64,000 bases of DNA, from assembly GCA_021399445.1 (NCBI GenBank), contig JAJTUQ010000002.1, positions 8,146,762 through 8,210,761 on the forward strand. The letters run 5' to 3'. Shown in pieces: positions 49,053-58,610 of this stretch. Source of the DNA: Xylogone sp. PMI_703 (taxonomy: Eukaryota > Ascomycota > Leotiomycetes). The notes below the pieces were generated by a model that had not been told where the DNA came from, did not search any database, and worked only from the letters and a program-made list of their open reading frames with translations. The stretch's first letter is position 1; each line of letters starts with the position of its first letter. The position numbers were made by a program, and so were the translations under genes.

Positions 49053-52000
49053 CTACTGTCTCTTAATTGCTCCTACTGTTGCCAGACCAAGTAGTTCCTT
49101 GAACCGCATGAACATTGTCTTCTGCAACGGCTTTGTCATGCCATCGGCTACCATATCTGCTGTGGGAACGTAGCTGACGATAATGCGTTTACGCTCTTCT
49201 AGGTCGCGGATGTAGTGGTAACAGATATCAATATGCTTTGATCGCTCGTGAAGGTGTGGGTTCTTTACCAACGCGAGTGCGCCTTGATTATCTCCCAATA
49301 TTTGTACAGTCATCGGGTCTGACCCAATATATTGAGGGAATCCCATATCACGGAGTATTTGAGCGATCCATTGGCTCTGCTTGACACACATTGACATTGC
49401 AATGTATTCTGATTCAGTGCTTGAAGTTGCCACTGAACGTTGCTTCTTACTCCCCCAGGAAACAGGCCCTCCGTAAAGCATGGCTACGTTTCCTGAAGTG
49501 CTCTTCCGGTCGGTCTTGTCTCCTGCCCAGTCTGCATCTGAATACATGACTAGTGTAGAGCTACCGGCTTGTCTGTTGTCGTCATTACTTTGGCGTGACG
49601 ATTGGTTGGCTTGAATTGGAGTTGGCCCATAACGGACTCGCTGTTTGATCGTTGATCTGGCATATCTCAAGAGTTCCTTTACGGCACTGGCATGGTGCTC
49701 TCCAGGATTACTCATGTACTGGCTAAGCTTGCCTAGAGCGAACGCGATGTCTGGTCTGGTGTTTATCATCGCGTACATCAGGCTTCCTATGCGCTCTTGA
49801 TACTCGGTCAGGTTTGCCTTCTTGTCAAAGTCTGAAGTCGGGCGTAGCTTGTCATAACTAGAGATTGGCACTGACTTTGGCCTGTGCTTCTCTTGAGTTA
49901 TTCCATATCGGTTCAAAATGTTATCCAGGTATTGTTCTTGATCTAAGAATAGTGTTTTCTCTTTTCGATTCCTAGTAACACGGATACCAAGGATCACTTG
50001 AATCTCCCCCAGGTTCTTGGTATGGAATCGATCTGCCAATGTCTTTCCAAACCATTCCAATTCTTGCACTCTTGGTGCAGCAGCAGCGATGTCATCCACG
50101 TGAACGAGTAATATGATCTTGCGTTCTTTGTGGATATAAAGGCAAGGGTCAGCTAAGCTTTGGACAAATCCAATCTTAACGAGATAACTCTTGCAGAGTA
50201 GGTTCCAGTCCCGCGCGGACTGCTTTAGCCCATACAAACTCCGTAGGACACGTAATGCGTACCCGTTCTTTAACTTGGGTACTCCGTCTGGTTGAGACAG
50301 GAAGATTCGTTCTCGTAGGTGTGATTCGGTGAAAGCATTCTTCACGTCATACGAGTGGCATTCAAGGTTTTCCGCTGCAACAATGGCCATGAATATCCGA
50401 AGAGTATCCATTCTAACCGTAGGTGCAAACGTCTCAGTGAAATCCTGCCCATATTTCTGAGAGAAGCCTCGAGCAACCAGTCTTGCCTTGAACCTGTTTA
50501 ATGTCCCGTCGGGGTTCGTCTTGATAGTGAATACCCATTTGGTGGAGACCAAGTTCGCTCCTTCCGGGGGTATTTCTTCTTCCCATGTGCCGTTTTGCTG
50601 TAATGATGCGATCTCTTCGTCAATTGCCTCCTTCCATTTCTGACCATATCTATGATCTGAAATGGCCTCTTTGTACGTCATTGGGATGACAATATCTAGA
50701 TCTGTTACTAAACTGGCCAGAGCTATCTCGTCTGGGTCTTGGTAATCTTGATCTTCCAGCATTGCAAGCATGGCTTTAACTATCTTGGTAGGACGGTCTT
50801 CATCATCAGAGTCATCGAGTCTCTGTCGCTTTCGAAGATCGTACCTCGCTTCCACGGGTTCTGGTGGTGCTTGATTTTCCCCGCCGGACGGGTGAAATTC
50901 GATAGGTGATGCTATATTAGCACCAGGTGGTGAATCATGGTTCTCGGCTTGGGCCTGAGATTGATCCCTAATTTTATTTTCCTCATCTCCCTCATCTCCT
51001 CCTGGATGGGACACATTCACGCTTGGATCGCTTGCATTTTCCTGATCATGTTGACGGCCGGCTGGGCTGGTTGGATCGTTACGTGTTACCACTGGATTCG
51101 CAATGGACGGGATCACAATTTCGAAGTTATTCAAGTCTTTCGGATCTGGGAATGGCATAGACTCGATGACTTCATTTTGTGGTCGACCTCTTGGTTTACG
51201 AATTGCCAGCTCGTTCCTTGTTCCTTGAGGATCACCTGTCCGAAGTTTCAAATCAACTGTTCCGCCTTGGATGTCTTCATAAAAGCTGACGCGGCTTGAT
51301 TTGATGACACAGCCTCTGTCTGGCGCATAGACCTTATATTGTTTGGTCGTGTTTGGATTGTATCCTACAAACACTGCAACCCGTCCATGGTCCATAAGCT
51401 TGTCTTTTCTTGATTCCTTCGGGTGCTCCTTTCGGTTGACGTATGACACGCATTTACATCCAAAAACTCTGATGTGATCAATGCTTGGGATCTCTCCGGT
51501 GAATGCCTGGTACGGGCTAACAACTTTCCCATCAATTGTCGGGCCAGATGCTGTTCGGTTTCTCAGGTATGCATCCGTTTCAACAGCGTAGTTCCAGAAT
51601 TCAAGCGGTAAGCTAGCTTCCTTCAGCAATGCCCGAGCATCTGCTGTAGTTGTCTGGATTGCTCGCTCAGCTGGACCGTTCTGGTTTGACTTGTACCCTG
51701 CTGTTGTTTCTGCCCGAATCCCGATCGAAGTGCTCCATTCGTCTAGTAGTGATAGTAGTTCCGAGGCATTGTCAGTTCTAATGGCCTTGACTTTCTCCTC
51801 CGTCTCGTACTCTACTTGGATCTTCCATGTCCTGAGCTTCTCGACCAAATGTGCTCTTGTCTTTGCAGGAATGTTCCAAATGTAACGAGTGGCGCTATCA
51901 ACAATTTGAGCAAAGTATCGGTCTTCCTTTATTGATGGTGGGAACGGTCCACATGCATCCACGTAGATCAGTGCAAGCCTCTTACTCTCCCACTCACTCA

Positions 52001-53831
52001 ACGCTTTATTAACACGATCTTTCATCTTGGTGAAGTCGCAGACTTCACAAGGTTCCTTAGTTATGGGTTTTCGTATTGGCCTGCTTAAGGTGGTAACCTT
52101 GTGTAAGTTACAGATTTTCTTTACTCCAAGATGAGCGAATCGTCTATGCCATAAATTATAGCGTTGTGTGACTTTCTCCACTGACTTTGGTGCCAGTGTG
52201 GGTGAGGTTTCAGTGTCACTGTCAGAATTTTGATTTTCCCCGCCGGGCGGGTTAAATCGCGATTGTCCCTCCTCCGTTTTAACATCACCAACCAAAGCTG
52301 TTTCCTTTGGCCCATTCACGATAGAACTCACAATGTACACTCCTCCGCGTTGCTTGGCTTTAATGTACTGGTTCTTTTGATTCTTTCGAGTAAAATACAT
52401 TGCATGTGGATCAAAAGAGCCATCAAAACCTTTTTCGCAAACGCGTCGAGCAGAGAGGAGATTAGCCCCAAGGTTCGGAACAAGTAAAGTATCAGACAAC
52501 AATGCAGTACTTCCATCCTTCAATTTCATTTCAGCGGTCCCCTTCTTCCATGCATATAACCTTCCTCCTCCAACCTTTATTCCACGACGTCTAATATCGA
52601 CCATCGGTTGTTTAAAGAGCTGGGGGTTGTCAGTCATGTGAGAAGAAGCGCCTGTGTCTGCAATCCAGACGGAAGGTTTAACCATACGCATTGCTTCCTT
52701 TGAAACTCCTGCAACTTCGTCCTCCTCCTCGGATGAGTCATCAAAACTTGACTCCGTCTCCGACGTCGAATTAGACTCGGAGGAGTGACCGGCCATGTGA
52801 CCATGGGCATGACGTTTGGACTTGTTGCTTTTGCGGTGACTCTTGCGCTCGTCATCTCTTATTGCCTTTGGAGAGTGTCGTGATTTGTTATCCTTGGATT
52901 TGAGACCAAGAACATATTTTCTCGCATCACGCCTGAGTTTACAATATTTGATGGAGTGGTTTCCGTCACACAAATAGCATTTAACGTCCTTTCGGTCGGG
53001 CGAGCTGCTTTCATGTCCGCTCCGTCGACTTGAGCTTCTGCTCCCTTTATCTTGTGATCTTCGTGCTCTCTTGTCTCTAGCAGCGAGGGCTGTTGAGTTG
53101 GTGACCTTTTCTTCGTGTCTTTGGAGGATATCGATCTTGTCCACGATTTCAAGTGTCGGTTGTGCGTCGATCACAGTTGTAACTGTCGAGTATTCCTCTG
53201 GGAGTCCTGCAAGAAAGAATTCGAATATTTGCTTTGTGCTAAAGCCATCCTTGAGTTCAGGGGTTGCCTTCACAACTCTCCTCCTCAACTCTTGTACTCG
53301 GATCCATCCCTCTTCGATTGTCATGCCCTGCTCTAACTTGAATGAGGTGAGTTGAGCCATTTCACTTCGAGCAGCATGAGGTAGTAACTTGCTATACTTG
53401 GAGTATAGCTTTGTCCATGCCAGTTGAGCTTCAGACTCGTCGCGGATCAGTTCATTGTCCATGGCATCGATACAGATTGAAATCATATATAAAACCTTCG
53501 CAGACGCGGCTTCATATTTCTCTTGCTTTTCAATATTCCATATGCCATCCTTTGATCCACTTTGTAGTCCATCCTCCACCTTCAAGCTCTCCAGTTGTTT
53601 TGCTACACCTTCAATAGTGATCTCGGGTGTTTTCGTGCTTGCTGGTGTAACAGGGGTATTGATCGATGATGGGGTTCTCTGAATCCAGGCGTATTCTGTG
53701 ATTGTCTTGTTTAGCACAAATTCTAGCGATTCTCCCTTGAAATAGAGTCTCATCAGTTTAAACCATTCTTGCCAATTCGCTCTGCTAAGGATGCCAGCAG
53801 GGCGTTTGCGTGCAAGGTGATCGGTGTCCAT
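49053..53831 (-). CDS. Copia-1 gag-pol polyprotein, intact
   Basis: 1592 codons from ATG 53831. Gag (UBN2/Retrotran_gag type) covers about residues 15-245. A zinc knuckle CYLCDGNHSIKYC lies at 285-297; its spacing C-x2-C-x3-H-x4-C is one short of the usual x4. Next are basic and acidic Ser-rich linkers, aspartic protease (WIADTGASSHMTD near 389), the pre-integrase HHCC region (NLWHRRFAHLG, CEVC), and the integrase core with VDACGP, RTDNASE and GPAERAIQ for the catalytic Asp, Asp and Glu. Reverse transcriptase has TKWVFTIK, RFKARLVARGFSQ, YDVKNAF and the active-site box HVDDIAAA in place of YVDD. RNase H has YSDADWAGD, KSTSG and SSTESEYIA. The domain order PR-IN-RT-RH is that of Ty1/copia. The product should self-process in virus-like particles and drive retrotransposition. 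All key residues are present, so it may be active. Confidence 0.95.
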   Translation of the reverse strand: MDTDHLARKRPAGILSRANWQEWFKLMRLYFKGESLEFVLNKTITEYAWIQRTPSSINTPVTPASTKTPEITIEGVAKQLESLKVEDGLQSGSKDGIWNIEKQEKYEAASAKVLYMISICIDAMDNELIRDESEAQLAWTKLYSKYSKLLPHAARSEMAQLTSFKLEQGMTIEEGWIRVQELRRRVVKATPELKDGFSTKQIFEFFLAGLPEEYSTVTTVIDAQPTLEIVDKIDILQRHEEKVTNSTALAARDKRARRSQDKGSRSSSRRSGHESSSPDRKDVKCYLCDGNHSIKYCKLRRDARKYVLGLKSKDNKSRHSPKAIRDDERKSHRKSNKSKRHAHGHMAGHSSESNSTSETESSFDDSSEEEDEVAGVSKEAMRMVKPSVWIADTGASSHMTDNPQLFKQPMVDIRRRGIKVGGGRLYAWKKGTAEMKLKDGSTALLSDTLLVPNLGANLLSARRVCEKGFDGSFDPHAMYFTRKNQKNQYIKAKQRGGVYIVSSIVNGPKETALVGDVKTEEGQSRFNPPGGENQNSDSDTETSPTLAPKSVEKVTQRYNLWHRRFAHLGVKKICNLHKVTTLSRPIRKPITKEPCEVCDFTKMKDRVNKALSEWESKRLALIYVDACGPFPPSIKEDRYFAQIVDSATRYIWNIPAKTRAHLVEKLRTWKIQVEYETEEKVKAIRTDNASELLSLLDEWSTSIGIRAETTAGYKSNQNGPAERAIQTTTADARALLKEASLPLEFWNYAVETDAYLRNRTASGPTIDGKVVSPYQAFTGEIPSIDHIRVFGCKCVSYVNRKEHPKESRKDKLMDHGRVAVFVGYNPNTTKQYKVYAPDRGCVIKSSRVSFYEDIQGGTVDLKLRTGDPQGTRNELAIRKPRGRPQNEVIESMPFPDPKDLNNFEIVIPSIANPVVTRNDPTSPAGRQHDQENASDPSVNVSHPGGDEGDEENKIRDQSQAQAENHDSPPGANIASPIEFHPSGGENQAPPEPVEARYDLRKRQRLDDSDDEDRPTKIVKAMLAMLEDQDYQDPDEIALASLVTDLDIVIPMTYKEAISDHRYGQKWKEAIDEEIASLQQNGTWEEEIPPEGANLVSTKWVFTIKTNPDGTLNRFKARLVARGFSQKYGQDFTETFAPTVRMDTLRIFMAIVAAENLECHSYDVKNAFTESHLRERIFLSQPDGVPKLKNGYALRVLRSLYGLKQSARDWNLLCKSYLVKIGFVQSLADPCLYIHKERKIILLVHVDDIAAAAPRVQELEWFGKTLADRFHTKNLGEIQVILGIRVTRNRKEKTLFLDQEQYLDNILNRYGITQEKHRPKSVPISSYDKLRPTSDFDKKANLTEYQERIGSLMYAMINTRPDIAFALGKLSQYMSNPGEHHASAVKELLRYARSTIKQRVRYGPTPIQANQSSRQSNDDNRQAGSSTLVMYSDADWAGDKTDRKSTSGNVAMLYGGPVSWGSKKQRSVATSSTESEYIAMSMCVKQSQWIAQILRDMGFPQYIGSDPMTVQILGDNQGALALVKNPHLHERSKHIDICYHYIRDLEERKRIIVSYVPTADMVADGMTKPLQKTMFMRFKELLGLATVGAIKRQ

Positions 53832-54216
53832 CTTCTCAAATGTCGGTGAGATAAGGATGATGAAGATTTTGTCGTCTTTTGAGCTGTCGTATCGTAACTC
53901 AAGGTTAGAGAGACCTATAATTGACTGTTGGGTTTAGATAAATAGGTAAGTATCACGCCAAGGTGCCCGATACCGATTAAGGGGCCGTGATCTTCAAGTA
54001 CTTGCTGTAGACCGACAATTCGTCGCACGTCTACCCGTTTCAAGACTTGGAACCGATCGGTCTGCGTTTCAACCGATGCTCTGCAGACTTCTTTCTTCTA
54101 CAAAGACTTGTGCAGCAACGTGTGTTTTGGCTATCCTTGGTGATAGACTTACGGTGAACACGTCCCAACTGCTATTCTTCCTAGTGACGCCTCAACATGC
54201 GTCCGGGCTCATAACC

Positions 54217-54446
54217 TGTGAAGATTATGATCGTTATGCTCATATTATGGAAGTGTTGGTTCACTAGGCACTACCGTAATGTAGGGTTGAATAGGCTTAT
54301 ATTGGCTTATACATTGTATGCTTATTCTTATATCTAGTATTTAAGGGGTTGCACCCTTAAATACTCTCTTACCGGATTATTAGTCGTTCCACTCCGATCG
54401 CATAACTACCGAGCGCCAGTATGCTCTGCTCCCATAATTCCTAACA
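54217..54446 (-). repeat. Copia-1 LTR (copy E, 5' LTR)
   Basis: 230 bp, TGTGAAGATTATGATC...AATTCCTAACA. Its internal neighbour is the primer-binding site at 54201-54216. Confidence 0.9.
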
Positions 54447-55514
54447 AATTTCTATATAAAAGATAAAGTATATATTTTACTATTTGTTGACGATATGTTG
54501 ATTATAAAAGATCTTGACAAAGTAATATATACTAAATCCCAGATATTTAAGCAGTAAAAATATAAAGACTTAAGAAAGATAAAGTTATTCGTTGGATTTC
54601 AGATCAAATATAATTATAAAGCTAAGTTTTTATATCTTTATCAAATACTGTATATCATTAACTTCTTAAAGTAATTTAAGATGTCGAATTATAACCTAAT
54701 CAAGTTACTTATACTCCCGAGAACAATCCTGTTTCAAATTGACGAACTAAACTCAGAGGCTATAACCAAAGATAACCGTTATTAACTGCTAAAACTCCCT
54801 GAAATAACACTATATCAATAACTTATAAGCTTACTCATTTACCTGTCGAACTATATATATCCAGACATCAGTTATATAGTTAATTAATTAGTAAAGTATA
54901 TGTTAGATCTATGAGTCCTATACCTTTAATATGCTAAACAAGTGTTACATTATTTAAAAGGAATAATTAGCTATGGAATAACTTATACTAAAAGTCTGCA
55001 AAAGAGCCTAAGACATTTAAACATATTTCCATGGACTGAAAACCCTTATACTTTATATAATGATATTATATGAGGAACTAAAAATAACAGGAAATCTTTT
55101 AATAAATAGACTATAACTCAAGCTAAGAGAATTATATTATAAGTAACTCAACGTCAGAAATCGACTACATTAAACTTTATGAAAGTTAAATTCATATTAA
55201 CAAATAAAGCCTTGAAAGAAATAACATAACTAAAGAAGTTGAATAAAGACCTGAAAGAAAACTTTCCTTATTCGTTAACACTTTATATCAACAATATGGA
55301 AACTGTAGAACTCATCCACAATAACAAGTATCACAAGAAAGCCAAGTATATTGATATACAGTTCAATTACATTCGATTTGACATAATAGAAACCAGTAAG
55401 TTCTCAGTAAAATACATTCTAGGTATTGACCAACTGGCAAACATACTCACGAAACAACTATCCATAGAACGATTCTACAAACATCTTCGTACACTCAGAA
55501 TTAAGGAATTTTAG
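54447..55514 (+). mobile_element. Copia-2 pol remnant (reverse transcriptase to RNase H), RIP-mutated
   Basis: Begins directly at the end of the Copia-1 LTR with YILLFVDDMLIIKD, the YVDD-type reverse transcriptase box. It then has KFLYLYQILYIINFLK and an RNase H region with QRQKSTTL and an open C-terminal stretch from 55239 (LYINNMETVELIHNN, KYIDIQFNYIR, LANILTKQL), stopping at 55514. It differs clearly from Copia-1, so it is a second family. The 5' half is missing. Confidence 0.8.
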
Positions 55515-55996
55515 CAAACCTAGGAGGTTAAGAATACTAAAGATGCTAGAGGCACTCTTGTACCATAACACAGTACAGTGATCAAACTCCTCCACTGGGG
55601 GAGAGGTAAAACCTGTAAACTTGTGGAATGATCGAACTCCAAGGGAGATGTAGATGTTATAAGCTGTAAACTCGTTATAAGAGTTAACGAGGCCTGAAAC
55701 TAACCACAAATATACTTATACAGTTATATTATGCCGTAAAAGGAAGGACAACAATTACGACACATGGAGGAGTATCAGAGATATTATTTACGTAATTGGC
55801 GTTGGCCAATTATAGCTGTAGAAGCTAACAGTCGGTAAAAGAGAAGAGTTTTACTGGTTTACCCCTATATACTGTACATCATTAAGACTAGCAACGAATA
55901 AAGTCTCTGTACCATACAATTTATATGTGGAGTAGCCTAACCACTGCGCCATAACCTCTGACAGTTACGGCTAATTACATAAGCAATATTCTTGAC
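55515..55996. other. Possible 3' end of Copia-2 (polypurine tract and LTR), no gene
   Basis: CTCCACTGGGGGAGAGG at about 55591-55607 looks like a copia-type polypurine tract. The sequence after it could be the Copia-2 3' LTR, but I found no second copy to fix the limits. Confidence 0.4.
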
Positions 55997-56296
55997 ATGA
56001 CCGATCAGTTTCATCGATCGATTTACTCTAACGATCTTAGGCTTTCAACTCGTAACTACCAACGTAGATAAACCGAACACGAATCTTTCGACAATGGACC
56101 TTTGAGTAGGCCCGGAGAACCAGAACTCAGTAGCTCTACAGATAGTGAGAGCGAAGAAAGTCTAGATGATGACCATCTATAATAGGTAATGGAGGATAGT
56201 GAAGTTTTCGAAGAGGAGGGTGCTGAAATTGAGTGGAATAGACTCTCTGATTTTGATGACGAAGATGTTGAATCTGAGGAAAATAAGACATCGTAA
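55997..56296 (+). pseudogene. Acidic hypothetical reading frame with RIP-type stops
   Basis: From ATG 55997 one frame reads MTDQFHRSIYSNDLRLSTRN, HESFDNGPLSRPGEPELSSS, TDSESEESLDDDHL and EDVESEENKTS. It has four in-frame stops (56069, two at 56177-56182, and the end). Codon-like composition and acidic/Ser character persist across the stops, so it was probably coding before mutation. Family unknown; it may belong to the neighbouring mobile DNA. Opposite-strand Ser-rich frames here are its shadow. Confidence 0.4.
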
Positions 56297-56299
56297 TAA

Positions 56300-57385
56300 G
56301 TACGTTTTATTGTTACAGTCAAATGAATACTCTATTAGTGTTCCTCCTTTCAATTATAACTCTGCAGATATCAGGGTAACTTCGACCAGGTCCTCCAGTG
56401 ATTTCAAATTCTTCAAGTTCAATATCTTATCATCCCTCCATCTGTTTAAATTTGTTTATACAGCTAATACTGCCTTCTGTATGCCACGTAATTTATTACA
56501 CCCTGCAGCTACTGTTATCTCAGACATTACACAGAGCCAAAATGCCGCTATTGAATCCACGGACTCCACGTCTGTAGCACATGTGGCTCTTATCTCCAGT
56601 CTGATAATGTATATTATAGGTGTGCCTCTCTGATTCATTTTATATAAATATCACTCTTCAATCTTCAAATTTCTGACTTGTATTCCAAATTCATCTACTC
56701 TTAATTTCTTGTTAAATATGTTACCAAGATATTTCAATTTTGAGGTCAGATCTCTGATCATAGGTGAGTTATGTCCAACTATTATAGTCAGAGATAGAGT
56801 CATAAAGATTAGAACATAAGGTAAATACATTCTCCTTGCACTCGGACATGATTCAATTGATTCGAATTGAGTAATCTGAATGTAAATATCTGTGTTGGTT
56901 TTGATTAATTACAGATTAAGGGTAATCACCTACAATAATATTCACCAGGATTAAAGCATAAGGTAACACAAATTCACGTTTTATTAAGCACATATATCTG
57001 ACTATTGAATAATTTTATATCTGTGCAGTGAGTGAATGGATCTCTGCTGCAGCCCGAACCGCAAAAGCTTTGAAAAAGGAGACATGGATAATCACAACTG
57101 ATCAACAAACTATTCATATCTGAGATATCTTGGAGGCTAGACAAAAGATATCATAGTCATGGGATATGGCGACGGATTATATAACTTTAATTGTAGCTTA
57201 ATTGTCTGTTTATTTACTTCTTAGAAGAGAAGGTTAACATTTGCAGCCAGGACTTTCCCCTCCTAGATCGTGATCAATACGGAGTACTATCTTCTCACAA
57301 ATCAGTATGACACATGACTTGAGGGGTCGGCTAACACTAGCTCCGAAGTGATCAACGTACTTAAGGATATAGTTTCTCCAGATTG
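56300..57385. other. No gene supported
   Basis: AT-rich with short frames on both strands. The longest, reaching 56633 on the plus strand, shows no domain and partly overlaps the acidic frame. It lies downstream of the minus-strand Zn2Cys6 gene. Confidence 0.4.
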
Positions 57386-57918
57386 TTAATAATACCAAAA
57401 AACTTGGCTAGCAGGAAGCTGTTGTGGTGGGCCTGGTGGGCCTAGTGCCATAAATTCCGTCCGTACAGTAGGTTGCAGCATAAGCAGTCGATCAATTTTA
57501 GTTTCAAGACTCTTTAACCACTCAAGTATTTCAACGAGGGTTTTGTCATTCCTGGACAGTACTTAGCTTCTGTATGTGAGCTTAACTTTCACTTACTTTA
57601 TCACCTTTGGCTCTCTATAGCTGCACTCTAGTTTCGTTCTCTTACACAGGCCACATTTAGGGCGTTGTTCATCACACCTGTGCTTCCTGGCGCGACAGTT
57701 CTCACATGCCTTCGGGTAAGTCAGTCTAATGTCTTAGCACGGCAGACCAAACACCTAGACGTTGCGTATTTGCAACACCACCGACATAGAGGAGAGAGGA
57801 CAGCATAGAAGAATGAGCTAGAATCCGTTCTCACCAACGCCGCAAACGTGACTCGTTTATTTCTCCGGTCTGGAGCAGATCGCCCAGAGCCATCATCAGA
57901 TACTGACTGCGGGTGCAT
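57386..57918 (-). CDS. Short Zn(II)2Cys6 protein, truncated regulator or DNA-binding-only form
   Basis: Minus strand, exons 57918-57835, 57709-57597 and 57551-57386, joined in frame to 120 codons. Donors are GTGAGA (57834) and GTAAGT (57596). The product begins MHPQSVSDDGSGRSAPDRR, then a canonical zinc cluster CENCRARKHRC...CGLCKRTKLEC (C-x2-C-x6-C-x6-C-x2-C-x6-C). A leucine-rich linker/coiled coil follows (KTLVEILEWLKSLETKID), then a Pro-rich tail LGPPGPPQQLPAS and a stop at 57386. Ordinary members continue into a Fungal_trans domain of 300 or more residues, and none is seen downstream. It is most likely a truncated gene beside the transposons, although a DNA-binding-only repressor is possible. 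The first intron is the least certain part. Confidence 0.6.
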
Positions 57919-58610
57919 AATGGCGCAATCTTCTTGACTGTAAGCAAACTGAGGTAGAGCTAACGTGGGCTCGGTGTTGTTGAAACGGTAGGCACCGAGT
58001 TTGTTGAAAGGCAGCAGTTTATTATATTTGGTGTGACGAGGGCAAAACTAGAAAAGTGAGCAGTAGCTAAGAGCTGGAAGCCGCTACTTGTACCTACGTA
58101 ATAGGCAAAGGACTTATCCAAGTTTTGAGACCCCACCAGTCCGTTCTCTCTACACATCAATGAATGCTTGGCGTCCGATTTTCTTGTGCCTCCAGTTTTG
58201 AGTCAGTCACAGGCCAGTTAAAAGGTTAGGTATTGCGCTTGCAGTTGTCTTGAGAGCTTCAAAGGACAATCAGCCCACGTCCCTTCTACCAACACCCAGT
58301 AATGCCATTATCCAACGAGACTATAGCCAGCTGCCGGCGAGATGCCCAAGCAGCCCAAGCAGCTTTCTCACTAAGTCGCAAGCACTATAGCAATAATGGC
58401 ATCGCTAGTTTGCTAATAGTATATCGAAGATCTTCAAAGTCATATTAACAATTACTTATCCTGCCGCTAATACGGAGTACTTCGAAACATACTCTATAAG
58501 TTATCGTAGATGGAAATGGTAGTATCGTATAGGAACTTGGCGGTCCTGGTATCGAGCAACCGGGCGTGCAAAAGGAATGCTGTCGAAAATAATTAAAATA
58601 AAAAAAATAA
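57919..58610. other. Upstream region of the short Zn2Cys6 gene, no other gene
   Basis: A 66-codon minus-strand frame at 58160-57960 has no recognisable features and probably lies in the leader. The right limit is the MULE insertion site. Confidence 0.4.

Larger units (their letters stand above)
48747..54446 (-). mobile_element. Copia-1 copy E: intact Ty1/copia-type retrotransposon
   Basis: 5.7 kb with 230-bp LTRs that are nearly identical, a single uninterrupted polyprotein and normal codon composition. It is the only Copia-1 copy here without RIP damage. The primer-binding site next to the 5' LTR (54201-54216, plus strand GTCCGGGCTCATAACC) contains the anticodon-arm sequence of initiator tRNA-Met, implying half-tRNA priming. 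No matching 5-bp target duplication is visible: AAAAC on the left, AATTT on the right. Confidence 0.9.

Noticed and set aside
50937..51299. 120-codon plus-strand open frame with hydrophobic character
   Set aside because: It lies entirely antisense to the intact Copia polyprotein, whose domains explain the sequence.
18592..56300. Starship-type giant element
   Set aside because: No DUF3435 tyrosine-recombinase captain or directional cargo was recognised; the block is explained by nested retrotransposons.
56199..56633. 144-codon plus-strand open frame
   Set aside because: It is out of frame with the acidic coding-like sequence it overlaps, and its remainder has no recognisable features.
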